DNA of 64,000 nucleotides from Solanum dulcamara (Eukaryota > Streptophyta > Magnoliopsida > Solanales > Solanaceae), in the NCBI RefSeq assembly GCF_947179165.1, contig NC_077245.1, forward strand, positions 14,974,740 through 15,038,739, given 5' to 3'. The stretch's first letter is position 1; every line of letters begins with the position of its first letter. Shown here one piece after another: positions 47,374 to 58,587 of the stretch. The notes under the pieces were generated by a model, which did not search any database, had not been told where the DNA came from, and saw only the letters and a program-made list of their open reading frames with translations. The translations under genes and the position numbers were made by a program.

Positions 47374-47639
47374 AAAGTTGCAAATTTTAAACTTTGTTGT
47401 TTTAATGATGTCACAGATAAACTTCACCAATAAAAGGAGCTCCTCAACTCCCTATTTAAACAGATCAAACGGAGAGAAAAAAGTATTAGAAATCAAAGTG
47501 AGGTATATCATAGACTTTACAAAAAATAGTTTGTGAAGAAAAAAATAGAGAGTAAGCGATATTTTAGTAAAGTGAAAAATCAAAAGAAGGTTATTTCTTT
47601 TGAGTGTGTAATAGTTAATTGGGGTTAGAGACGGATATA
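47374..47639 (+). mobile_element. TRIM LTR, unit 2, remaining part
   Basis: Matches 27951-28205 (caaattt...aaactttgttgtttt, ttcacc(a/t)ataaaag, gtgtgtaatag). It breaks off at 47639 in the middle of the LTR; its right third, the PBS and the start of the next internal region are missing. Confidence 0.75.
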
Positions 47640-48039
47640 GGATTTAGAGATTCTGGGTGCCAAATAGAATTATCGATCAGTGGCAATGGAAATTTTAAAA
47701 AGTTTGAAGGAGGGAGTTAGGGTTTGGAGAGATAGAAAAGGAAAGAAAAAAGGACAAAACTCTTCTTTATGTTAAGTCAAATAAAAGAAAAGTCAAAGAG
47801 TTAAATTAATTAGTTAAAAATAATTATTGATTAACCAATTAAAAAAAATTTATAAAAACAAAAGAAAACGTACCTATAGTTCGAAAAAATGTGTTTAGGC
47901 TGGTTGCTGCAGTTTTAATAAAAATTAAAAAAAAGTGCCAGCAAGATTCGATACCACAACTTAAGGCTTAAACTTTCACCCCTTCATAACTGGCACCCTA
48001 GAGTACTTTTGTGTTTTGGGTGGCACGTCAAAGCTTGTG
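47640..48039. other. Unassigned 400-bp insert
   Basis: Starts ttagagacggatataggatt and ends ttttgggtggcacgtcaaag. gattctgggtgcc near its left end faces ggcaccctagagt near the right. It may be a decayed non-autonomous element. No coding sequence is seen. Confidence 0.35.
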
Positions 48040-49690
48040 TGTAACATCCCCTAAAAACATTGTATACGATGTTTCAATTCTCGCCTAAAAATGATATAGC
48101 CTCTGTATTTTGGGCATAACTTTTTATAGAGTTGTCCAAATTGGGTGATTCAAATTTCTGAGTAACCACAATATCATTACCTACAACTCTTGTGAATACC
48201 ATATTATAAGTTTCAGAGGTTAAGTAGGTCAAATAAATTAATTGTTGTAAGATAGAATGCTGTGACGGAAAGGAATATTTATAGAAGAAAATCATATCTT
48301 ACTGTAGGATTATCCAAATTGGTTGATTCTTTAATGACATAAAACTAGACTTCTATATCTACAATTCTTATGAAGATACCAAATCCTAATAAAAATTTAT
48401 CCTGTTCAAACGCAACTCCGAAAAGGAGTATTCTGTCAAAGATAACTCATTTCACCTACCCTGGAAAGATCTAGATACATTTGACATCACTCATGACATA
48501 AATTGTCCTCCATTTAACATCATCCATGACATCAATATATTCCACTAAATTTTTATATTTTTCTTTCTAATTATTTTATTTATTGTTAGGTCCTCTTTCC
48601 CACCTATAAATACCCACCTTATTTCCTCATTTTATTCATCAGGCTTTCTCAAGCAAATCTTCTCTCTATACACTTCTTTACACATTCTCAAATATAGTTT
48701 TAGTTCTTAGTAGTGAAGAAATACTATTCCGGTGACTCCGGGTAATACACAAAACGTTCCGGCAAGGAGAGAAGCTAGGATTCAAGAGTGTTCATTAAGT
48801 CTTTCAGTACCAACTAAAGCTTCGGTTTCCAGGTATGTAAGGCTTCAATGAGAGTATTCCTTCCACTCTCATTTCTAAATTATTTTGATTATATGATAAA
48901 TTATGTTTATTTTCTTTAAGCTCTACTCTAAGTTATGTGTGTGTTTATCCATGGATTCTTCCAACCATGTAGTCCAAAAACTCTTTCAATTAAATATCTT
49001 GATTTCAAGTAATATTTTCTTATTTTTTACTTAATAGTATGAATCATGGTTAAACTAATGATTATTGATCTATTTTGATGCAACATAATTTCATATATAT
49101 GAATTGATGGTTTACAAGTAATTCTTTTATTTATCTATTTAAAGGCTCTTGAAATTCATAGTGGGTTGTTTAAAGCATGATTTTTAATGAATGGATTTCA
49201 AAGTATTTGTGTATATTTATTTACATACATATTTGCAAGTTAAAGTGATTTGAACCCACTTAATTTTACTATGTTTTTAATAAAGTTTGACTTGAAAGCT
49301 TTGACTCCAAATAAATATTTATGAAAGCAATATCTATGAGCAAAAAAGGAGTCTTATGAAATGAAAGAATGATGAAATGATATGAATGATGGATTCTTTA
49401 TGCAATAAGGACAATTCTTGAATATTTGAATTATCAAATGTTTTAATGATCTATTCTACCGAATATGATGTTTGAATTATCAAGTTATATGCTATGAATA
49501 TTTTGAAGTATTAAACTATTCCATGGGATTGACTTAGCACCGAATGAGGCATTGAGGTGGGATTCGGTAAGGGAATCCTAGTAGCAACCCCTTGTCTCAT
49601 TAACTATGTGCCAACATAGGAGCCCTTGTAGGCTTAGGCTAATGGATCCATAAAAGCCCTTAAAGTTAAAGTTAAAGAAATGAATGAAGT
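48040..49690 (+). mobile_element. LTR family A copy 3, truncated at its 3' side
   Basis: Begins TGTAACATCCCC and follows copy 2 to gaaatgaatgaagt (equivalent to about 36561). There a second family A LTR starts at its exact terminus. The remaining 650-700 bp of this copy are absent from the window. The left flank TTGTG has no partner. Confidence 0.88.
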
Positions 49691-51998
49691 TGTAACATCC
49701 CCTAAAAACGTTGTATACGATATTTCAATTTTCGCCTAAACATGATACAGCCTCTGTATTTTGGTCATAACTTTTCATAGGAATATCTAAATTGAGTGAT
49801 TCAAATTTCTGAGTAACCACAAGATCATTACATACAACTTTTATGAAGACCATATTTTAAGATTCGGAGGTTAAGTAGGTCAAATAAATTAATATTTGTA
49901 AGGTAGGATGCTGTGACGGAAATGAGTGTTTATAGAAGCAAAATCATATCTCACTGTAGTTTTATCCAAATTTGGTTGATTCTTAAACTATATGAAACTA
50001 GACTTCCATATCTACAATTCTTATGAAGACACCAAATCCTAATAAGGAATTTATCTTATTCAAACGCAGCTCCCAAAAAGAGTATTCTGTCAAAGATAAC
50101 TCATTTCACCTACCCTAGAAAGATCTAGATACATTTGACATCACTCATGACATAAATTGTCCTCCATTTAATATCATCCATGACATCAATATATTCCACT
50201 AAATTTTTAGATTTTTCTTTCTAATTATTTTATTTATTGTTAGGTCCTCTTTCCCACCTATAAATACCCACCTTATTTCCTCATTTTATTCATCAGGCTT
50301 TCTCAAGCAAATCTTCTCTCTATACACTTCTTTACACATTCTCAAATATAGTTTTAGTTCTTAGTAGTGAAGAAATACTATTCCGGTGACTCCGGGTAAT
50401 ACACAAAATGTTCCGGCAAGGAGAGAAGCTAGGATTCAAGAGTGTTCATTAAGTCTTTCAGTACCAACTAAAGCTTCGGTTTCCAGGTATGTAAGGCTTC
50501 AATGAGAGTATTCCTTCCACTCTCATTTCTAAATTATTTTGATTATATGATAAATTATATTTATTTTCTTTAAGCTCTACTCTAAGTTATGTGTGTGTTT
50601 ATCCATGTATTCTTCCAACCATATAGTCCAAAAACTCTTTCAATTAAATATCTTGATTTCAAGTAATATTTTCTTATTTTTTACTTAATAGTATGAATCA
50701 TGGTTAAACTAATGATTATTGCTCTATTTTGATGCAACATAATTTCATATATATGAATTGATGGTTTACAAGTAATTCTTTTATTTATCTATTTAAAGGC
50801 TCTTGAAATTCATGGTGGGTTATTTAAAGCATGATTTTTAATTAATGGATTTCAAAGTATTTTTGTATATTTATTTACATACATATTTGCAAGTTAAAGT
50901 GATTTGAACCCACTTAATTTTACTATGTTTTTAATAAAGTTTGACTTGAAAGCTTTGACTCCAAATAAATGTTTATAAAAGCAATATCTATGATCAAAAA
51001 GAGAGTCTTATGAAATGAAATAATGATGAAATAATATGAATGATTGATTCTTTATGCAATAAGGACAATTCTTGCATATTTGAATTATCAAATGTTTTAA
51101 TGAGCTATTCTACCGAATATGATATTTAAATTCTCAAGTTATATGCTATGAATATTTTGAAGTATTAAACTATTCCGTGCGATTGACTTAGCACCGAATG
51201 AGGCATTGAGGTGGGATTCGGTAAGGGAATCCTAGTAGCAACCCCTTGTCTCATTAACTATGTGCCAACATAAGAGCCCTTGTAGACTTAGGCTAATGGA
51301 TCCATAAATAGCCCTTAAAGTTAAAGTTAAAGAAATGAATGAAGTTGATGGAGTTCTACCCGGCAAGTAGTCTCCCCGGCCAACATAGGGGGTTATGTTG
51401 GATTCCATGTAATAGCTCGCATGGTCTTAAATGTTGGTTATGGTTAATTTCCCACAAAATGAATGTTTTAAAGGATATATATATGATTTATTATGCATAC
51501 ATTAAATTATGTTCCATATTACATAAACTTTTAATGTTTCCTCAATGTTCATGCATCCTTACATACTTAGTACATTCAAAGTACTAACGCATACTCTTTT
51601 GCCTACATGACATCACCATGTAGGGATCAGTGCTCCTCCTCGTTCTCCTCCACGTGGCTAGTTGATATTCCATTGAAGACTACTTTTGGTGAGTTCCCAT
51701 GTTCCAGGAACAATACTCCTTTATCTTTCTAGCTTATGATATGTTAAGATATTTTACTATGGCATTTCTTCTATTATGATTGAGGGTGAGCTAGGGACTT
51801 GTCTTAGCCCCGTTAAATCTAATAGTTAAAGGTATTGTTGGACATATGTAAGTTGAAGATTAACTATTATGATTTCTGCTTGTTTATTTATCATCATTAC
51901 CTATGAAAGGCTAAAAGAATGCTAAGAGGCTTGATTGAGGTAGTTTCGGGTTCTTCATTCGCCATGTCACATCTAGGCCCTAGACTTGGGTCGTGACA
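49691..51998 (+). mobile_element. LTR family A copy 4, full length
   Basis: 2308 bp, TGTAACATCCCC...GGGTCGTGACA. The left flank GAAGT is family A sequence; the right flank TAAAC is TRIM sequence. The two do not match, so it is not a simple solo insertion. The open frame 51339-51587 is a fragment repeated in all family A copies and is not considered coding. Confidence 0.9.
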
Positions 51999-52247
51999 TA
52001 AACTTGAGCAAAAACTCTTTGTACCATACAAGGAAAGAACAAATTGACGTCAGATATCATTGGATTTATGAGCAAGTGGAGAATGAAACATTTCACGTTA
52101 AAAAGATTCAAAGAGGTGAAAATTCTGTAGTTATATTGATCAAGGTGATACCAAAAGACAAGTTCGACCTATGTAAAGAATTTGTCGGCATGAGCTATCT
52201 CTAAGAAGACCAAAACACCTCATTTTCAAGTGCATGTAATTAGAGGG
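51999..52247 (+). pseudogene. TRIM internal region, unit 2 (RNase H tail remnant)
   Basis: The first ATG is in retained TRIM/LTR-boundary sequence, so the short open frame 51986-52204 has no start of its own. It reads YHWIYEQVENETFHVKKIQRGENS and DKFDLCKEFVGMSYL, the degraded C-terminus of copia RNase H. The PBS and gag start are missing. A purine-rich tract (agagggagaga) precedes the next LTR. Confidence 0.75.
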
Positions 52248-52394
52248 AGAGATTTATAGGGTTTAACCCTATTTTTTAAGTCAACAAATGTTCTAAGTCC
52301 AACCCATTTTTAAAGTCAATAAGTGCTACAAAGTTTTAAAGTTGAAACTTTGTTGTTACCATGATGTCACTAATAGCATCGATGGGAACAAACT
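52248..52394 (+). mobile_element. TRIM LTR, unit 3, left part (continues 57841-58200)
   Basis: From tatagggtttaaccc to gatgggaacaaact, where LTR C is inserted. The other side (57841) resumes with aaaacttcacctataaaagg. Confidence 0.78.
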
Positions 52395-55300
52395 TGTCAT
52401 GACCCAAAAACCAAGGTCATGGTGACATGCATCCCAAAACCCAACCTGATGTGTAATCCTAAAAGTAAAACTCATACGAGACTTCCAAAGGAAAAGTCAT
52501 GCCATGATTTAAATGAAAAGAAAGACAATAAAGAAATTATCCCAAAATCTGGTGTCATAAGTATAAAGATCATCTAATACAAGGTTTGAGTCTGAAGATA
52601 CAACAAAGTCTCTGAATGATACAAAAGATTGAGAAATAAAGATAAACTAGTGACGATCCAAATTCTGAGACCTCACCACTAATCTGAGAATATACAATTC
52701 GCTAGAATATCAACTGCCACATGAGGTATCCTGACTAGTAGCTGCATCAAAAATAGCCACAGAAGTAGGGGTGAGTACAATTCATATGTACTCAGTAGGT
52801 TTTAGCCGACTAAGTATAAGAAATTAATCAAACCTATGAAATAAACTAAGAAACGCTTCCACTTGCATACAGAAAAGTCCCACTTCGGCATCGGTGCTGC
52901 CAATTTATATATATAATGGGGCGAGTAAAGTAAACTCATAATAACAGCTCATAATCACAATTAATCAAATAATTCAAGCAGCACAAATATCAATGCAATG
53001 CAGTGCAATATGATGATGCAATGGTGTGGTGGTAGATGGAATCAAGACTGTCGCACAACCTGTCGTATACACCTGCCGAGCTGTGCTACCAAGCAGGAAC
53101 CATGGGGGTCTCGCAAACCATATACCTCAATCACAATATCTTATTATCCTTGCCACCTCCTTGTGGTCAAGGGATCACAATGCATCCACTACCCTACCGT
53201 AAAACTGTCTCGGTTAGGGACTCAAGATACAAAGGTATAAAGGTGTTTCATTTTTTTTTCAAAAAGAATTTCCATATTTCTCAACTTTCCATGTTTTATG
53301 ATATGATAAATGAGGATGAATGCATCAAAACACCTATGGCATGGAAGCAATATTCAACTCAACATGTAGTACAAGGTTCAAAGTTCTCAAAACCTAACCT
53401 ACACATGATACTCACCCTCAATAAATAGAAATGAGAAGGAAATATTTTAATTTAAGTGTTCACCACTTTTTCAATAATATTTCAATATTCACACATACTC
53501 AAAACCCCCAACTCAATCCCTTAGAGGGGCATCATAGTCAAATAATACCCTCAAGCCTCTCTCCCAGGCAAATCATGAATCACATGCTCTCAACGCAAAT
53601 AAGATAACAAATAAGACTCTCACACGGGCTATGTAATACAAATAAGCCCCTACACAGCAACACATAAATAAACTTCCACATGGGCATCACAATATATATA
53701 TATATAACATTCTCAACTCATACTATAATTCCATCCCAAAGTCTATAACATATGAATGACTAATTACCCCATCTCAATTTCAAAGAAGGACAACCAAACT
53801 TACCTCAATTGCTGAAACCGCACTCGAACACCTCCACCGGACAAGAAAATCTCGAATTCAACACTCAAAATGACAACCCACTATCAAAAATGGAACATAC
53901 ACATCACAATGAGTCCAACGACACCCATATTGATATATTTCAGAATCGGGGGTAAAATGGTCCAAAAATTAATTATTTTTAAAAATGTTCAATCTAGAAT
54001 TTTATTTAAAAAATATATTCTACACATTGAGTAGAGTTCGTGGCTAAAAACCCCCTTAAAATTGAGTAAGAATCGAGTTCCAAATTTTAAAATATAATTT
54101 TCTAACTTGGAAGAAAGCCTCATAACCCACCTTTGAAATCTTGATTTAAAGATATTTTGAAAGATAATAATTATCGAAACTGATAAAATATAATTTCACC
54201 ACGATGTTTCTAGCGAAAAAACTCACAATTTAGACCCAAGAATCATTAAAAATGGAGCTAAGATGGCCAAGAAACAATCTTTCAAAATCCATTAAAATTC
54301 CAACTCAAAAATGATAAAGGCAACAGCTAGATTAGCGGGTTTATCTCACAAGAAACTCCTAATTAAGTTTCTGAACTCACCACTAGATTCCTACAGAAAA
54401 ACTACACAATTTAGAGCTTTGAATCACTAAATTTGGATCTAAGATGGCCAAGAAATCATCTTCCAAAGTTTACAAAACTCTAATTCGAAAATAGTCGAGG
54501 CAGCATCTAAAACATCTAATCTTACCTCCAACGAAGCTTCTAATCAAGATTCCGAGTACTAATGGAATCCCCATGAAATTCTCTTGAAGATAGTGTAACA
54601 ACCCCTAAAATGTTGTATGTCGGTATTTCAATTCTCGACAAAAATAATACAGCCTTTGTATTTTGGGCATAACTTTTCATAGGTTGGTCCAAATTAGGTG
54701 ATTCAAATTTCTGGGTAATCACAACATCCTTCCCTACAACTTTCATGAAGAACATAACTTCAAATTCGGAGTATAAGTAGGTCAAATAAATTAATCTTTG
54801 CAAGATATAGTGCTATGACGGAATTGAGTGTTGATAGAAGAAAATTCATATCTCACTGTAGGTTGCTCCAAATTGGTTGATTCTTGAACGATATGAAACT
54901 AGACTTCCATATCTACAATTCTTATGAAGAAACCAAATCCTAATAAGGAATTTATCTTATTCAAACGTAGCTTCGAAAATGAGTATTCTGTTAAAAAGAA
55001 CTCATCTTACCTACCATGGAAACATCTAGATGCATTTGACATCATGCATGACATAAATTGTCCTCCATTTAACATCATCCATGACATCAATATATTCCAT
55101 TAAATTTTCAGATTTTTCTTTATAATTATTTTATTTATTGTTAGGTCCCTCTTTCCCACCTATAAATACCCATCTTATTTCCTCATTTTATTCATCAAGC
55201 TTTCCTAAGCATTTCTTCTCTCTATATACTTCTTCTCAAATATAGTTTTAGTTTTAGTAGTATAAAAATACTACTCCGGTTATTCTTATACTCCGGATAG

Positions 55301-57840
55301 TACAAAAAACGCTCCGGCGAGAAGAAAAGGCTAGGGATCCAAGAGTATTCCAATTCAGAGTAAACCTTCGGATTTAAGGTATGTAAGGCTTTCATAGCAT
55401 TGGATTGAGTTCGTCCATGCGCCCAATATTTAAATTTATTATAATTGAGTTATAGTTGAGTTTTATTCAAATCTTGAATTCTAGATGAATTAATTCTTCT
55501 TCTATTGAGTTTGATATATTTATGCATTAATATTATTATTATTGTTATCTCTCATATTATTGGAATTATTGTTCATGGCTACTTTCCCATGAATTCTAAT
55601 TGATTTGATGTTCATGAATATTTTTACATATGTTTTGAGTAAAGATGTTGGCTTTTTATTATTTTTATTGATAAAAAGAGAGTTATATGAATTAATACTA
55701 TATATGTATTTTATTGAGTTTTGAAAGAGTAAAAGAGTTGAATTTGAATGAATTTGAGAAAATGATATTTTGAGCAAGATGTTTTGATGAGATGTAAATG
55801 ATGTTTTTGGAAGTATAATGATTGATGAACATGAAATGAGATGAGTTTGATGATTTAAATTAAAGTCCAATGAGACTAGATGATGAGTTTAATATGAGCA
55901 CATATTTTGGGAGTAGTATTGAGCACCGAGTTGGGTAAGAGTTTAATTGACTCAAACTCCAGAACTACGTAGCCAGCGTAGGATGGAGGCTATGCCTCTT
56001 AAGTCCCAAAAAGAGGACTTTGATGAATGGATCCAAGATGGTGATGTCCTTTACCCTGGCAAGGTATTGGATGGATGTGGCAACGACATCGCTTCGTTGT
56101 ATCATCGCTAGCTCATAAGTGATGGTTGTCGGTTAGAGAAACTCCCAACTGAGTAAGCATTGCTTATTACTATTATTTTTATTATTATATTTTAAACTTG
56201 CATTACATATTTATGTTGAGATGATGTTGAGTTCTGAGCTGAGTTTTCTTGAGAGGAGTTTCTTGATATCTGTCCTTACCTTCCTGCCATTTTACATACT
56301 CGTACATTCCACGTACTGACGTCATTCGACCTGCATCGTTTTATGATGCAGATACAGGTGTTAGAGATCCTCAACAGGCGCATCATTGAAGATCATTTCT
56401 TTTCAGCTATTTGGTGAGTCCTTCTTGTATTCGAAGGAACTCCTTATCCTTTTATTATTATTGAGTGTGATGTTTCTTTTGAGGTAGCCATGGACATGTC
56501 ATTGGCACCATCTAAGAGTATTAGAGGCTTCATAGACAGAGTCTGATGATGTAATCGGAGTAGTTCTCATTAGAAACTACTTCTTCTAAGAATTATCTAT
56601 TTTTCCTTTGATTATGACAATCCCACATTAGTATTATTAAGTCTTCCGCTGATGAACAAATGAGTAATGAGACCAAGTGGTTCTCTCGGAAGCCAGAGAT
56701 GGTTTCTGAGTGCCGGCCACGCATAGGGTACCCTCTCGGGGCGTGACAGATAGCCTCTTGAATCACCATATTTGGATTTGAAAAGCTCAAAAAATGAGGA
56801 TTCAAAGTTGAGAGAAAAATCTGAAACATCTACACTTTTGCATCAGATTGTTATGATTTTTGCATTATATAAAGTCTTCGAACGGACCTTCGGAATTCGT
56901 TCGAAACCCGGTAAAAATAAACCAGATATGCTACCCCACTAAATTCAATATTTCGGACTCAATGGAGCATTCAAAATTATCATACGAGATCATTTTAATA
57001 AAAAGTGGATCCCACATCAAAGTGTTATTTTAAGCCAAATTTCACTACGGGCCTCAGAATTAGACCAGAAACTTCGGAAAGAAAATGAAGGATCTTTCTA
57101 GAACAAAATTGACATTCCGTACTAACTGCACTGTCAAATTTTTTATCCAAGTACGTTTTTCAAAAATGTTGACCAAAGTCAATTATAAGTTAACTTTCAA
57201 AGCCAAAAGCGTTAGCCCAAACTCGTATCGATTGCCTCGATAGTCATGAAGATAATGCTACTACCCTAATTTGAACATTCCGAGTTGATGGAACCATTAG
57301 AATTCAAATTCGAGGTTTCTTTGTCCCGAAACTCAAAAAGTCGCAACTAAACCAACTTAGGCATTCAAAATAACAAAATGGGCTTGTGACCTCTAAAAAT
57401 TTGGCCAACACTAATTCTATACCAAAAATCATCCATCGAATCCAACGGAGTCTTCAGAATTTCATTCTGAATATCAAAACTCCTAAAGTTGACCAAAGTC
57501 AAACCTTGGTTTAAATTCCTTAAATTCTCAATTCAAGACCTCAAATCTTCGTTACAACTTCAAAACTAATTCCATAAACTCTCCTAGACCAATTTCAATA
57601 TTCTGGAGCTTCTGGAATTGACGAAATTCTATTCAGAGATTGAAGCTCCGATTGGTATCAAAAATCACTTTTTCACCTTTTAACTCTATAAAACTCAAGA
57701 ATTTGCACAATTTACCAACCATTAGAATTTTGATACTTTCAACTATACAAATCGATCAAATAATACTCGAGGGCACTAATGATAGGGTAAAATAGTAATT
57801 TTATATAAATTTTTAAAAAATGACCTTCAAGGTCATTACA
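52395..57840 (-). mobile_element. LTR family C copy 2 with a nested LTR B
   Basis: The plus strand reads TGTCATGACCC at 52395 and ends GGTCATTACA at 57840. In minus sense TGTAATGACCTTGAAGG...GGGTCATGACA, like 42001-45838 but diverged. The right part (56754-57838) aligns to 42001-43290 reversed. About 3.3 kb after removing the nested LTR at 54594-56748. Flanks AAACT (52390-52394) and aAAACT (57841-57846) agree apart from one extra A. No internal domain: a solo LTR. Confidence 0.85.
54594..56748 (+). mobile_element. Solo LTR family B copy 3, TSD GATAG, inside LTR C
   Basis: 2155 bp, TGTAACAACCCC...CGGGGCGTGACA, perfect duplication GATAG (54589-54593 and 56749-56753). Standard form of family B without the internal duplication seen in copy 2, so it serves as the reference. 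TATAAATA near 55161; AAT repeat near 55529-55545. The open frames 54540-54803 and 55520-55870 are LTR sequence. Confidence 0.95.
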
Positions 57841-58202
57841 AAAACTTCACCTATAAAAGGAGCCCCTCAACTCCTTAAATACACCAAAATGGAAAAAACA
57901 ATATTAGAAAGAAAAGTGAGTTATATCATACTCTACAAGAAATTAATTTCTAAAGGAAAAATAGACTGTGAAAGACAATTTAGTAAGGTGAAAAATCAAA
58001 AGTGAGTAATTTTCTTTTGAGTGTGTAATAATCACTTAGAGTATTGTCAATACTAAATAGTGTAATTTTTTGTCTATAGTTTTGATTGTGATTTTTCATT
58101 ATTTAAAAGATTTTTGGGTAAAAAAATTTGTGTCATTATTTTTTTTATTTCTATTGTTTTAACCATATATATTTTTGTTTTAATTTGTATTTTCCCAACA
58201 AA
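57841..58202 (+). mobile_element. TRIM LTR, unit 3, right part
   Basis: Contains cacctataaaagg (TATA-like), ttcttttgagtgtgtaata and the LTR end tttcccaaca at about 58200, followed by the PBS. Confidence 0.78.
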
Positions 58203-58587
58203 TCAGTATCAGAGCTTTGATTTTGTAATAATTATATTTTTTTAGGGAAATCAATGGACATTATGTCATTTCTCACTAATGAAGCATGTTATCGATTATG
58301 ATAATTAAAGTGTAATAAATTTGAGCAAGAACTTTATGAATAATGTAAGGACAAAACACATCGACGTCGAATATCATTGGATTTATGAGCAAGTGGGGAA
58401 TGAATTATTTCACTCAAAAAGATTCACGCAAGTGAAAAATCTGTTGATATGATAATCGATGTGATATCAAAAGACAAGTTCGACCAATGTAGAGAACTTG
58501 TCGGCCTGATCTCTCTCTAATAATACAAAGACACATCATTTTTAGATGCATGGAATTGAAGAAAGAGATTTGTGGGGTTCTGTCAAA
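58203..58587 (+). pseudogene. TRIM internal region, unit 3
   Basis: PBS-like cagtatcagagc (58204-58215, one mismatch), a short MDIMSF start (ATG 58254), then the RNase H tail remnant (IEYHWIYEQVGNELFH) with breaks, ending near the ggaattgaagaaagagat tract. The following bases start like the LTR (tgtggggttctg) but lead into the 535-bp array. Confidence 0.75.

Noticed and set aside
47640..48039. SINE
   Set aside because: A ggtatcgaatc segment on the minus strand resembles a B box, but no convincing A box or tail was found, so it is left unassigned.
51339..51587. Recurring short protein MKLMEFYPASSLPGQ... (also 884-1156 and 59396-59584)
   Set aside because: It recurs only because LTR family A recurs. 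It lies in the LTR, begins and ends differently in each copy, and has no known domain.
55520..55870. Asn-rich open frame MDFNLN(H/Q)QTHL... (also 32743-33102)
   Set aside because: This is the AAT-microsatellite region of LTR family B read as protein; present only in LTR B copies.
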